NCBI GenBank assembly: GCA_021442155.1
Contig: CM038232.1
Coordinates: 59,489,436 to 59,553,435, forward strand
Length of the DNA: 64,000 bases
Reading direction: 5' to 3'
Source of the DNA: Cymbidium sinense
Taxonomy: Eukaryota > Streptophyta > Magnoliopsida > Asparagales > Orchidaceae
Each line of letters starts with the position of its first letter. The stretch's first letter is position 1. Positions 36,152 through 49,398 of this stretch are shown in pieces. The translations under genes and the position numbers were made by a program. The notes under the pieces are model-generated. The model did not search any database and was not told the origin of the DNA. It saw nothing but the letters and a program-made list of their open reading frames with translations.

Positions 36152-37100
36152 AGGATATCTATCTTGGTTACTTGTGTCCAAATACAAGGAGGATTGACAA
36201 AATATTTTCCTATTTCAGTTGAATTACATTAAGAATCAGCTTTAAGCTCTTATCTTTTTGTTTTAGTTATGGATGTTCTTACTAGGCATTTATCGGAGAT
36301 GTATCTTGGTGTATGCCTTTTGTTGATGACATTCTTCTTGTTGATAAGACTAGAGAGGGAGTCCAAGAGAAACTTGCATTATGGAGGTCAATCTTGGAGT
36401 CTAAATATTTTTGTTTGAGTAGATCTAAAACTGAATATATGGAGTGTAATTTTAGTTATAGAAGTTTTAGTGGTGGTGTTGTGACATTGGGTGATCAAGT
36501 CATTAAAAAAAATGAGCGTTTCAAATATCTAGGCTCTATTGTTCAAAATGGTGGTGAAATAGATGGAGATGTTATTAGTAGAGTTCAAGTTGGATGGTTG
36601 AAGTGGAGGAATGCATCTAGCCTGTTTTGTGATAAAAAAGTATTGCTTTGACTTAAGGAAAAATTTTATAAGATGGTAAGACCTGCAATGATTTATGGTG
36701 GAGAACGTTGGCCAGTAAAAGAGAAGCATAAGACTAAGTTAAGTGTTCCAGAGATGAGGATCTTCAAGGTGGATGAGGCTTTACTCTTAGAAATAAAATG
36801 TGAAATGGGTATGTTCGGGAAAAGTTTGGAGTAGCTCTAGTGGCAGATAAGATTAGAGAGAGTAGAAAGCACACATAAAGCATCTGTCCAGATGACTCAT
36901 TAAAGAGTAGATGTATTAGATTTGTCTTATATTAAGAAAGGTAAAGGTAGACCTAAAAAGACTTGGTTGAGACATAAAAAATGGCCTTAGTTTATTAGAA
37001 TTAAATGAGAATCTGACACATAACAGGATACAATGGAGAAAAATGATTCATGTAGCCGACCCCACATAGTGGGATAAAGGCTTCTTGTTGTTGTATGATA
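36152..37100 (+). mobile_element. RTE-type LINE, 3' part (RT core to tail)
   Basis: Continues the LINE interrupted at 29,659. Motifs in order: a shifted ALSSYLFVLVMDVLTRHL block near 36,245; the catalytic FVDDILLVD (36,315); EGVQEKLALWRSILESK, SRSKTEYMEC and RFKYLGSIVQNGGEID; VGWLKWRNAS; RPAMIYGGERW (36,680). The C-terminus is a WRKMIHVADPT block at 37,035-37,067, with stops before it. The 3' tail GTAGCCGACCCCACATAGTGGGATAAAGGC plus TTGTTGTTGT is the usual ending of plant RTE elements. The FxDD box is intact, but the gene is truncated and split. Confidence 0.88.
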
Positions 37101-37169
37101 ATTTATAGTTAATCAACTCTGTGACTAATAAGTATGGAGAGAACTTTATGTACAATAAAATCACATTAA

Positions 37170-37600
37170 TATTGCATGTAGAAAAGGAGAAATGCTCCAA
37201 CAAAGAAAATACTTTTAAAATATTTGAGATTAAGGTGATGCTAAATGACCTGAGATGAGGTAAGCTTTTATCATGGTAATTTAATATTCCAATAAGAAAA
37301 AAAATCAAGAAAATGTTGACAAGTTCTTGCTTAGATCTTGATGAAGTTTGAGAAAGGGTACTTAGCAGCAATCCCTTTCCTAGCATTCGTAAAGCTTTAC
37401 CTGAAGTTAAAGAAAAGAAAATAGGAAGAAAGATGCTGTGACCCCACAACAACACTCAGAAAATTTCACCAATGATCCTTCACCAAAATGTAACAAAGAG
37501 ATTGTGGTGTGACCATTGTTGGAAAACTAGTCATGCAAAAGAAACATCATGGAAAATTCATATGAAAGAAGCTCACTCACCATCCATTGGACAGTGACTA
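37170..37600 (+). pseudogene. Fragment of a retroelement gag with zinc knuckle
   Basis: In one frame the text reads LDEV-x-ERVLSSNPFPSIRKALPEV (from 37,329), typical of copia-type Gag just before the nucleocapsid. WCDHCWKTSHAKETSWKIH (37,500-37,560) follows. The zinc knuckle CX2CX4HX4C has lost its last Cys (Ser). No LTR, protease or integrase is attached. Confidence 0.6.
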
Positions 37601-40600
37601 TTGTGCTAACCTTATTTTCATTATTAAGATTAGATTTCCACTTGAATCATGCCCATTTAACACGGAGTAAAGGATAGTTAACCTCTACGTACAATACATA
37701 TTCTCTAGTTCAAAAAGGTAATTTCTTAAGTGCCCTTAATATAAGATAATAAATGTATAATCTATAATTGTTGACTTTTTTGGCATGTTAGATCATATAA
37801 CTGGGTATGCATTATATTTCACAATTATAACTCTTATAAGGATAATCTCACATTTCTCATTGCAAATGGATCACTCTAAAAAGTGATTGATATTAGATAT
37901 ATCATTATTTCCAAACATCTCACATTCAATCCTGTTCTTTTGATTCTTATCTTAAATTGCAACTTATTGATAAGTAAACTGATAATACACCTTAACTATG
38001 TTGCTAATTTTTCTCAAATGTGATGTTTTAAAGGACTATGGGCTTTAAAAATTCACTATCGATCTCTCGATGAAGAGAGTTTGAATAATGTCGATCAAAT
38101 TTTTTGAGAAACAAAGATAGATAAGATATTGCGAGATATTTTGCCTCATTTTGTGTGGACTTTAGATTTGGTTCGTTTCTACTATTAGCATAGTTAATTA
38201 TCCCTTCTAATGCTGAGAGAGAACTTTCGATTAAGGCTAGTCGATAGATCGCTAATTGCTTAGCGTATAGCAGTAGTGAGTGGAGTTTAAAATATTTATG
38301 AAATTCATCATCGTTAGCTTTGAGCGGATGGTTTGGTGAATGATGACGTGCCTGATCAAGGTTCCATGGTTTCGTCATCAGGCATAGTCCTATTTATTCA
38401 GGAGATAATGAAACAACTGCAGAAGGATTCTTGTCGGTCATGGGTTGCATCATGGAGGCACTTATACTGGGAGATAGATTTAAGTCTACTTTAGCTAACA
38501 TAGAGTTTTTTATTCTATCGTGTGCACCTTATGATTCACATCTTAAGGAGTAGAGTCATTAGAGAACATACGGGTTATAATCGTGATCGTAATATAGTGA
38601 GGCTATTGAGGGGCCAAGCTACCTATTTAGAGGACTCCATTTGTAACCACATTATATGTGGTGCTCACTGGCCAAATCATGCAAATAGAGGACATGCACC
38701 ACGTTCTTATTGGTATGAGATTACTTGAGTGTGAATATAGAAATACACTTGACTTGACATTAGCTCATTTCTAAGCTAGAGCTTTCTTAATTTGTCACCT
38801 CCAACAAGTGGTTGTGGATAGTAGAATTGGGATGGTGATTGAGATTCAAACTTGAATAATTTAATATTGGAATTTCAAGAGATTTTGATAACAACAAAAT
38901 GGTTTGATAAACCTATAGACCTTGTCCTCACTGCATGTGCTTTGAGAGGATTGAGTCTATAGATATATAAGATTATATTCTCAACTTAATTTAGAGTTCA
39001 ACTTTTTGAAAACTAAAGCTTCTTCATTTATATCATTGATGTTCGTATGAAAATGTACAACCAAATATTCTTTTTAGTGAATAGGCATTTAACTTGCAAC
39101 CAATTTTATCAACTCCGATCCTTATGAGAAGAGTCATTGGTTTTATGGAACTTACAACTTCAATATTTAAGTGAAGCGGCCATTAGTAGTGTGCATATGC
39201 ATCACTCTCTAAGAATTAAGCCTATAAAATGCATGTCTAGTTTTAAAGTAATTATTATTTCATAGAGAAGTTTGCATGCTTTTTGATGTAAAGTAGGCTT
39301 TGAATCCATTTAATATCAACCTGCACAGCATCCTCGAACACTAGTTCTAAGCTTTGAACATAGTGTTAGTACCCATAACAGATTTTTTTGGACTTTAAAT
39401 GAATTTAGACTTTAAAATTTGATAACATATTGATATGCTTGAGAAATCATTCATAAGCAAAATAAATTCTGAATTTTATCTGAGTGGCCACATGTATTTC
39501 ATTGTATATAAGGTTTTATTTTGTAGTTGTTTACACATATTTTGATGCATTTGAATAGAGAATTAATTGCTCTGTAATTTGTGCAAATTTTAATTATTTA
39601 TATGACATTTTGTCTACTTGTACAAATAGTTGCAGATTTTTTGGCAATTATTTAAGGTTATATTTGCAATTCAAAATATTGTGTCTTTGCTTGTTCTTAA
39701 TTTGTTCATTGAATCTTCCAAGTGTCAATAATTATTTAGCTTATGGTCATTAACAAGTTTTTAAATCTTTATCAGCTCATCATATCCAACTTTTGCTCTT
39801 ACCTGGATAAGTTGTTATGCATCTTTCAAGCAATCTTGTATGAATTCTAGCTGGTCAAATATTTGTTGAAACATTATGTCATACTCAATGATGAGCCATT
39901 GAATTCACTAAAATTTCCTGTAAGTCTTATTTGAATTATATTAATATCTGAATGTTAGCTTTTAAGCTTGCTACAAGCCTCCTATGATCCAACTACATAT
40001 TCAACTGAACTTCCTTTGGATCATTTAAAGTGAGGCATTGTAAGAATTGCATTCAAGCTCATCGATGAACTATCAAAATGTTTTGTGTCTCACTTAAATT
40101 TCTCCGAATATCTTTCAACTAGTAGAATGTGGGTTGAGGCATGATGCATTTGCTCTTCTCATGCTAATTATTGTTCATGAATTTTGACATCCTTGTATAA
40201 TCAAGGAAAATCTTATTCATGTTAATTGGTGAGATGACAAAACTTACTCATACTCATAGGCGAGTCATCAAGCTTCATAATAATTCTCCAAACTCAATTG
40301 TGCTCAATGGAAATCATTTTTATTGCACTTAGAATAAAATATTATAACCCCAATGTTTATTGAATAAATTATGATCATGCTCAATGGTGAATATTCAAGT
40401 TATGTTCTTGCCCATATGAGTTATCAAACCAAATTTGACTTCATCTTTTACTCCACATCAAGTTTCATATTTATTTGAAAAACTAGATTTCAAATTTAGT
40501 GTAAGTATCTAATGAGTTTGGTATTATCCCTCTCAAATCTCACATATATTTGATTTGAATATCTTCATTTATTTCAATATATAAAGCTATAGATTTAAGC

Positions 40601-40734
40601 ATTCATTTGGAGTCATGTCAATGTTAATTCTAAGTGTATATTTATGATTTGAATTTCAATTCATTTTCACTTTGCAACACATTTTCAAATGGTGTTAATT
40701 CTATGTCTTGGTAAGTTTAGTTTACTGAAAATTC
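37601..40734. other. Intergenic DNA with one unassigned island
   Basis: Mostly AT-rich DNA without recognisable genes. The part at about 38,030-38,730 is less AT-rich. It has an open frame of 116 codons on the minus strand (38,028-38,378) with a leucine-rich helical middle (FKLHSLLLYAKQLAIYRLALIESSL) and a 68-codon plus-strand frame at 38,522-38,728. I recognise neither. From 38,740 to 40,734 nothing beyond AT-rich sequence is seen. Confidence 0.45.
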
Positions 40735-41290
40735 AACAGTCTCCTGATGTCATCCCCGCATAGGGGCTTCTTCGAGAGTGCCAAGGTCTTTTCACCATGC
40801 TCATGGAGAGCGTACATGATAGGTGTCTTTTGACTCCACAGCTAGAGATGTCTTCATACTTACCGAGCTTATGTAAAGCATCGCATTGGCCTTCAATACC
40901 TATATGAAGAACATCCTAATTTTCAACCTATGTTGAAGGAACATGAACAAGTACTTAGTATCTAATAGTTATTACAGTTATATTGAAGTAATGAGAAGAA
41001 GAATTTAATACTTTATGCTTATAAATACACAATTATTTCATTTAAAATCCGGCAACCTCCATCATCCTGCGTGGGTGGAGCATCGAGTCCCAGGCCTTAC
41101 GCTTATGGGGCGTGTAGTATGTCACGTAACAAAGAACTTGTATTTACCGTACTTATGGGAAGCGTGCATAGGCGTTCGATGCCTATATAAGAAAGTGCAT
41201 CTTAATTTACTCCCTGTGCTGAGGCAGCACGAACAAGTACTTAAATTTAGCAAGTTTCTCAGTTGTGTTGAAATGGCACGAGCAGATACT
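40735..41290. repeat. Diverged tandem duplicate of about 270 bp
   Basis: Two segments, about 40,740-40,990 and 41,040-41,290, share an order of words: ATCC-x-GC-TGGGG, CAGGCCTTACG/CAAGGTCTTTTC, ATACCTATAT/ATGCCTATATAAGAA, ATCCTAATTT/ATCTTAATTT and GAACAAGTACTTA. The second has a 92-codon open frame that I regard as chance. Function unknown; probably a fragment of an old repeat. Confidence 0.5.
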
Positions 41291-42469
41291 TGAATTTTTT
41301 TGGCATTTTTCCTATGTTACACTATCACACAAATGGCAAAAATGTCAAACCGATGAAATGACAATTTCAAATAACCTCTTTTTGCTTGTTTTCTTGTTTT
41401 CTTAAATGAGAATGAAAGGATGCAAAGATGTCGTTGATTAAAGTATTGTACAAATTTTTAATATCACATCAAAAATATCATCATCACTTACTTTTTAAAA
41501 GTGAAATGCACCTTTTTAAGTATAGGAAAGTATTAGATAAGTAAATATATATGTTTAAGTGTTACATATGTAAATGCATAAAATTTGTGTGGTATATATG
41601 CAAATCTTCCATTAATGTTTGGGTTGACTGAGTGGTGGTCGGAGATTTAGTTAGTTGTAGAAATTTTGTATTTGAGGGAATTGTAGACTGCTTTAGAGGA
41701 AGACATAGCTCGACTGTTGTTGTTGCTCAGTGTGTAGGATGGAGAGAAAGAGTGATAGTATGGTTGTAGGTCGGGGTTATAAGTAAAGAGAGGCAAGAAA
41801 GCTTGTAAGAGAGAGATAAGATGCCGATGAGAGAGAGGAGGTTGGTTTGCGTCATAGTCGTCTGCTCTTGTGAGGCGATTGAGATAGGAAGAACAAGATG
41901 GGCTTGCTCAACACGAAAAGTCGAAGAGGAGGAGAGTTTAGCGGCTTAGGGAGAGTCGAGAAGTGAAATAGTGAAGATTAAGTGAAATGGAGAGAGAGAA
42001 AAGAAATTAATGCAGGATGGGATATTTCGTCCGGTTGGAGTGATAGAAAAACGACTCTCCGTCGAGCATCGAGCAAGGAACTTGAGAGGAATAGGCGTTG
42101 AATGGGAATCGAGGGTTGTGGGTTGCAAGTGTTATGAGTCCTTAGGGTTAAGTATTGGGATATCTAGATTTCTTCTTTTTTTGATTAATTGGTTCAATAA
42201 AGTTTAGTTTCGACTTTTTATAGTCATGCCATCGCTTAGACAATATGGGTGTTTATTTTATGTTATTTGGATGTTCCATACACAATGACATAGTCCGTTT
42301 CACGATTAGAGGTTATTTGTTTCAAGTCAATGCCAAATTGGGTTAATTTCAACTCAAAAATTCGCATTGTCGCATCTAATCGCTTGATACTCATGCAGAT
42401 TCGTTTGAATCTAGTGTGGACGGTCTCGTAAGATAGATTTTGATATTTCGACACGATGTGACCAATCTC
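41291..42469. other. Intergenic DNA before Element 3
   Basis: AT-rich to 41,630, then GA-rich on the plus strand (41,700-42,130) without recognisable coding. A short stretch at 41,555-41,611 resembles the right terminal repeat of the Mutator-like insertion at 61,721-62,549. The 5 bases before Element 3 (42,470-42,474) are GCGAA. Confidence 0.5.
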
Positions 42470-42474
42470 GCGAA

Positions 42475-45400
42475 TGTTGACCTACAACTATGTGCCACTT
42501 GAAATTAAATAAATGACGTAGAAATTAAAACCCCCCTAATCGCGATCGAAATCAATTAAATTCGATTCGATTTAAAAATTAGACTTCATAATGCGTCGAA
42601 AGCATCAAAATTAATTAAATAACAAATGTTAAATCAATTAATGATCAATCAAATAATTAAAATCAAATTTTTAATGAAATTACGCAGCGCGTCGAAATTG
42701 AAGCGACGGCAAATGACCTCGTTCACGAAATTGATCACGCCGTTGTCGCCGAAACGTTGAATTCTATCAAACAACCCCTTCCGCGATCGATTCGGCAAAG
42801 TGCGCGCAAGCGTCGATCAATTTGAGCGCGATGTCTTACAATTTAAATCTAATTTCGCTCCAATCGTCGTCGACATTGTCAAAACGATCTCCGTCCAGAG
42901 CGAAATCGTCGTTGCGTTGCTGCAAAAATTAAATTTCGTATTGTTAGGTTTATTAAAGTAAATTCATAAAATTTAATGCGAAATGATATTAATTTGCAAT
43001 TAGATTAATTAGCGGTATAATCCTCTTAATCCTTAACCCTGTAGCTCGCTTAAAAAAAGCGATCGTTGATCTTTGTTGAACGGCGATGATCAAAGCGGTT
43101 AAGGGACTCTCCTCTCACGAGGCGTTGACCTCATTTCACGCTATCTCCTCTCACGACATTTCCCTCTCTGGTTTTTCCGGCTCTCGACTCTCTCCCTCTC
43201 ACGATCTCTCTCGTTTTCCCCTCTCCACGCTTCCTGCGGCTCTCGGCTCTTCCCCCTTCTCGCGATTCTCTCCTCTCTCACGAAAACCCCTTTCATTTCT
43301 CTGCTCTGGTTTCGAGCTCAGGGCACGATCCTCCCCTGCTCGACATTCCCCTCTGCGTGACTCTCGGCGAAGTTTCCCTGGTTCTCGTGCGATCTCGCGA
43401 TCTCCTTCCGATCGGTGAGGGGCTTCTCGAACCTTGATGGTTGGCGAACCCCTAGCCGGTGAAATCCCTTCTCCTTCTCCTCCTTTTTAGCAAATCAACA
43501 CCTCAGTGGTTTCTCTCTAGCTTATTTTATGCATTTGGGTATGTTGAAAATTAGGGTTTTGCAAAATATGCTTAAATTCATGCTTAAATTCATGTTGAAA
43601 GTTTCCTTTAGGAATTTGGGATGATGTATGACCCAAATCTCATGCGTATTGCTTTTATTCATGAAATATAAGTTGTTTAGTTTGCTGAAAAGATGATTTG
43701 TTATGATGTATGACCCAAATCTCATTTTATTTCCTATTATCTATGGATTTTATGGTGTTTATCTTGAAAATGCTTTGGGATGATGTATGGCCCAATGTTG
43801 TGTTGCATCTATCTTTTAGGGGTAGTTATGATGCTACTTTTCTTTGGAATTGGTTATACTACAGGAAACCAAATCGATTTGCTTTCCATAAATGTGATGC
43901 TTGTTGAAATCATTTTATGAGAGGGGGGGATTATTAATTTGTTATTGGAAGTGTGTTGTTTTCTTGTTGTTTGTGTTTACAAAGGGAAATTGTTGAATTC
44001 ATATTTACAAAATGGGGAAAATTATTAATTTGTTATCTAAAAGCATAATGCTTGCTAAAAAAAATTTTGGATATGGGAAAATTGTTGAAATTGGTTTTAC
44101 CTAAGGGGAAATTAGATCATTTTGTTGATTGAAAGGTATAAAGCATGATGAAATTATTTTACCTAAGGGGAAATCCATTGATTAGCTTTTCTAAAAGGAT
44201 AATGCATCTGAAAATATTTTTACTAGAGTGAATTGATTTGCTTCTAATGTGTATGATACATCTTTGAAAAGTATTTTTATGAAAAGGAAATCCATTAGTT
44301 TGTTGTCAAAGGCATAAAAGCTGAAATTCACTTCCATATTGTCTCAATCTCTTTCGATTTGAGGTTGTCATGTTGTTGTTTAAAGGGTTAAATATTGCAA
44401 GCTTTAGGGTTACCTTGCTTCAATTGATTTCTATGAAGGGAATTATATATATATATCCTCTCTTTCATGTTGAAATCAGAAATTGAAAGGAAGGTTTCAA
44501 GTATTGTATGGTTACATCGTCATGCTTCTTTCATTTCATGCTAAAATCAGAAAGTAAGGGAGGATTTGAAGTGTTATGTGATAGATCCTAGACCACATGG
44601 AGATTCTATATTTCTTTCCTATATGTTGAAATCTAAAATTGAAAGGAAGGGTTACTTACTTTATTGCATGATTAATTATGAAAGTCAAAATGTGAAGGAG
44701 ATTCATTTTAAGTTTAATTTTAGATTTTCATATATTTTCAAATGTTCAATATACATATTGCTTTCATGAACTTACTTTGGTTCCAATACAATGCTCAACA
44801 AATCTTTGTCTTGTTTAAGTATATATGCAAACATGTTACATGTCTGAATTAAAATTTGTGATATAAGTACTTATATTCTCCAACATGGTAGGAAAATCTT
44901 ATCTTATAAAATTTTGTGGTGTCGTGACATCCCATACATCTTTTCTTGGTGGGCGATCTCATGGCAACACATGTGGAGGGAGGAGGCGTAATTATTATGC
45001 TCTAATCAAATATACATAAGCTTTTCTTTTTTTGTTTATCAAATCTGAAACTTTAAATTTATTACTTATAAATCCATGTTCTCACTGATCCATACATCTT
45101 TCTTGGCATGGTGGGTAGGTCTCTCATGTAACCCACATGTGGGGAGGCCGGAGAATTGTTGTAAATTTTGATTATTTTGCTCTTAATTAAATACATGCAG
45201 ACTTTTTTTTATATATATACAAATCTGAAACTTTAAATTTATTCTTATAAGTATCTATTCATGTTTTCCAACATGATGAAACTTGTTCTTATCTTGTCTA
45301 ACCATACGCTTTCTTGGCGTGGTGCAAATAAATTCGGCCATGTCTCCGACACACCTCTCTTCTTGGTGTGGTGGGAAGATAGTCTCTGAGCAGCATCTTG

Positions 45401-47934
45401 GTGATGAGAGGAGGCTAGAAATTTAAAAAAAAAAAAAGATAGAAAGAAAGGGATGAAGTCTTAAATTGTCATGTTTCTTTAAAATTTTCTTTATACTCAA
45501 ATGTGAATCTTTATGTTGAATTTATGTCATGCAATTTATTTGGTTATGACATGTATTGTATAATGCTTCAGGATTCTAGCTTATGTTATGGAATCACGTT
45601 AGGCGTATCTCAACATAAATAACTCTATTTTACTTGTCATTCACATGATTTACATACATACATGACATAGTGAACTAAACATATGGAATAAATTAAATCT
45701 ATATGACGTATATCATGAAGATATCAAAAAAAATTGTTGAGTTAGAAAGAAAACTCCTGAGTCAATAACTTAACATCGAGATTGAAAGAACTTGGGTAGT
45801 ATCTTAGAGAAGAGGAAAATAGGAAGTAAGTCATGAGAGGTGAACTCTTATTTATAGGCTTATTTTCTTTTTTTTTATCTTATGCGTAACATATGGTCTT
45901 GTCGTAAGTTGCATCTGAAAATCATCGATTTAATGCCATTTGTCATATCGCATGCACATGCATGGACATGGCATACTCATCTTTATCACTTCTTGAATGG
46001 GAAAATAAACTCTTTTGTCATATCTTAATAAATTTAATGTATTTGTTATGAGAAGCGTGTGAAGGAGGTGGATTTTAGTTAATCCACTTGTCTCTTTTAA
46101 ATGACATATGACATATACTCATATCTTTGTATCCTCCTCCCCCTTATCAAGAGAAACATGAGTTATGGGTGATTGATCATATGAGCTTCAAAATGATTCC
46201 GACTTTATGTTTGCTTATTTGATAGAGAAAGAGTTCTTGCTTGAATCAAGTCTTTAAATTCATTAGGCATTACTTTATATTTGATCATATGAGTTTCAAA
46301 ATGATTTATTTTATTTATGTTTGTTGATTTTATATAGGAAGAGGATTTTTTAGCCGAAACAAATACATATCTATTTTGAATCCATTACTTCACGATTGAT
46401 TCAATGAGGCTCAAAATAGATTATTTCAAGAACTATACCTTCGATTGTGTGAAAGGGGTTTTGGCTCAAATAATATCTTGCTCATCTGGTTTGTCTTGGT
46501 CAGGGTTAACAAAACCAAAAATGTAAATATTACACAAAACCAAATTGAGCCATTTATTGACATTTAATGTTACAACATTTTAAAAAGACATATATCTTTG
46601 TATGTATTTTGAAATGTCAAAACAATAGGGACATCATGAGTTAGATATAAAAAAACAAAGAAACGTCTTTATCTTAGGTTTGGTCTTGGAGAAAGTTAAC
46701 AAAACTCAAAATCAAAATTGACATATAAACTCCGGCTTAGAAATTAATATCCATACAATTCGAAAGAGATACGTATGCATGTTGGAGTAATTACTTAAGT
46801 CGAAAACGGATGTTACATATCGGTTTGATCTTGGGGCCGAAGTTAACATAAAAATTTGATATTATAAGAATTTAATTAATAATATCGAAAATTAATTACG
46901 TCATATAATACAGATATATGCTTATAACAATTCAAATTCTTAGAAGAAAAAAGCCGATCCCATATGTTTAAAGCCCAGAGTGGAATGAGGTTTTGAAGGA
47001 TTATACTTGAGATAATGAGTTTAGAGTCTGTAGAAAATGGAGAGTGACAATTCATCGATTGATATTGCTATGATCGAGAAGGTAATTATAATTAAAATTT
47101 TAATGATAAATGATCATATATTCAAATCTAAAATCGATTATAAAATGATCAAAATTCAAAATAAATAACAAAAATATAAATAAAATGAAATGAATTATTT
47201 AAATTAAAACTTTAAAATAAAATAAAATCAACACCCCATATTGTTTGTTTTGAATTAAGAAAATTTTTTGCTTTCATGAAAAGTGATGTCAATTAAATAC
47301 ATGCTTCTTGGTCGAATATTCCACAAAAGCGTGGGGCGTGGCGCGTGTCCTCGTGGTTTTCTTGTGATATGGCATAAATGGCGGTTCTGACGAGCCTCGG
47401 CAGGATGGTTGCATGATATGCATTAGGTCTGATCCGTATGTTCCGATAGCTTTGCTCTTTGTGAAATGTAGAATGTATTTGGTTGGACAAAAGCACTATG
47501 TTATAAGGTTGACTTATATTTGTCCAGAACAAATCAGGACACACGGCGTAGCGTTGTTCTTGACAAGGATCGCCGGTGTTGGGTAAATTCTCGACATTAG
47601 CGACGGCGCTGACGGGGGCCGGAGAACCATGGGATCTAGATGCGTCATCGTTCCCACAAAGTTTTAAATTAAAATAATAAATTTCATAAGTTAAACTCCA
47701 CTCCTGCATTATATCTTTTCTTCTTTGATTCATTTCTTAGCGCTTAATCGAAAGTGTTTCGGTATTGGGAGGGTACTTATGAGCTTGCTTTATAGGAAAC
47801 ACAGGCAGGATATAAAAGTTCTCACCAAATGAGAGCGAAATCTCTGAGTAGTGTCTTTATCTACTATTCATCTAGCATACGAAATTATGACAGAGCAATT
47901 TCTTCTTTTCAGATGGGTGGCAATTTTGGATCCA
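42475..47934 (+). repeat. 5' LTR of Element 3 (about 5.46 kb)
   Basis: Starts TGTTGACC and probably ends at GGATCCA just before the primer site at 47,940. It matches 57,831-63,677 in order over most of its length. It holds a GC-rich block (43,080-43,450) with CTCTCACGA words, a repeated GGGATGATGTATG-x-CCCAAAT segment (43,618-43,800), a triplicated segment of about 200 bp (44,876-45,420) and AT-rich stretches. No gene is seen; the 110-codon frame at 43,086-43,418 is Ser/Pro-rich repeat. It preserves the empty site TACTTTATA (46,271-46,279) of the insertion seen in the partner LTR. Confidence 0.85.
44876..45420. repeat. Triplicated segment of about 200 bp inside the 5' LTR
   Basis: Three tandem copies beginning near 44,876, 45,076 and 45,262. 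Each starts around TTCTCCAACATGGTAGGAAA or a variant and carries CCATACAT-x-TTTCTTGG, CACATGTGG-x-GAGG and AAACTTTAAATTTATT. The 3' LTR holds the same three copies near 60,276, 60,483 and 60,686, so the triplication predates insertion of the element. Confidence 0.75.
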
Positions 47935-47938
47935 GATT

Positions 47939-47960
47939 TTTGGCGACTCGGGGATAGGTT
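47939..47960 (+). other. Primer-binding-site region of Element 3
   Basis: TTGGCGACTCGGGGATAGG follows the presumed 5' LTR end. The start TGGCGACTC is common at this place in Ogre-type elements and marks tRNA-primed DNA synthesis. The downstream part differs from the usual form, perhaps by a short deletion. Confidence 0.6.
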
Positions 47961-49398
47961 TCTCTTTCCATCTTTGGTAGTCAAATCTAAGTTATAATTG
48001 CGGTGGAGTATAAAAAAATGAATCGAATAAGAAACAATGAAATGGAAAGTGTTAAGTTAAGCGAAAACTTAAGAACTTAGATTAAAGTCTTAAGTCATTT
48101 GAGATTTTATTTAGTGCATTCTTAGTATGTTTTGTCTTGCTCATTTTATATTTTTGGAAGTAAGGTGATATAGTGCGGTTATTTTTAATTGCTAATTTTT
48201 ACACCCAATCACAAAATGCATCCAATCTGGGCTACCATCGATTTGTGCGTGGACTTGCATTATCGCAATCTTTCGAGCGTTCATTCAAACTCATCACTAA
48301 TGCGCGTAATCACCTAGCTGGTGTATTCTTGATGTTATGCTTGAAATTCGACTTGAGAACCTGTATAAAGAGGGTTGTCCAAAGCGGTTTGCTCGTCCAG
48401 AATAATACAATCTACCGGTGAACCTTTGCCCAGGGAGGCATGATCTGGCTTCTTCAGAAAGCGAGAACGGGAAGAAAGAAAAAAGCGCTTGGCTGCGTCT
48501 CAGCTTGCTCTGCGTCGCGACCGGTATGACAACGATGGAAGAGGTGATATGTCGGTTTGAAAACCTGTGGGTTAAGTTCGGCAAACTCCCAGTGGTCGAA
48601 CAGCGGTCCCCGGACCCTGACGTCGAGGTTCCAGCTCTCTGAGAAAGCCAGCTATATCTGCGGAGTGCATCGGGTTCTCAAGTTGCGAGAGAAGGGCGAT
48701 GAAAAGAAGATATCAGTCTGTTGCTCAGGATCTTGGGGCCTCCTCGAGACCTCGTCAAGTAATTCAAATGGCATAGCCGATCCATATCCCTACGGTGAGC
48801 GTCGGGTGTGACACTTGGGCCGTCGAGAATCCCGAAGTCGGTGGAAAGGTAGCAGATATGGAGGCTAGGCCTCAAAATTACTTTAGAAAGGCGTAAGCGT
48901 GGTGAATGTGAATTTCCAGATCATGACTCAATCTATCAGCGATAGGAGCATAAAATGAGGGCCCAGATGATAAAATATCGGCGGTAGACACGCGGAGAAT
49001 CCTCAGGGGATCGATCATCAATGACTCCGTCATCGAGAGATTAACGATCGAAGCCCTAATTGAAAGAAGTTTCGATTCCACACTTGGAATGGGTCAATGA
49101 GGCGTCGATCGAAATCCATATCGAGGGGCGAAGAAGAGGAGGATCTCAGCAATTTGTTGAAGTAGTGTATATATGGTGCAACAAGTGGTGAGCCACATCG
49201 GTGTGATATCAGCGTAAAGCGTCGTCTGTGATACCTCTCCTGACACGAAGAAGCAACAAATTGTTCAAATAGAGGAAGCATCTCGAGTCTTGGAGATGAA
49301 CAAGAAGAAGAAGAAGAAGAAAGGGGAAAGAAAATCCACCTTCATGCGTCTACTACCACTTTGGCGAGAAGCCTTGAGAGAGCCAATTCAGTGCCAGG
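47961..49398 (+). other. Leader region of Element 3 before gag
   Basis: About 1.4 kb between the primer site and gag. Ogre elements often carry an extra reading frame here. Only short open frames on both strands (for example 48,173-48,421 plus and 48,297-48,584 minus) are seen, and none matches a family I know. A GAAGAAGAAG run lies at 49,301-49,320. Confidence 0.5.

Noticed and set aside
37048..37455. 135-codon minus-strand frame
   Set aside because: It runs antisense through the LINE 3' tail and a gag fragment, so it is chance.
43086..43418. 110-codon Ser-rich frame in the 5' LTR
   Set aside because: It is repeated CTCTCACGA sequence within an LTR, and the frame is not kept in the 3' LTR.
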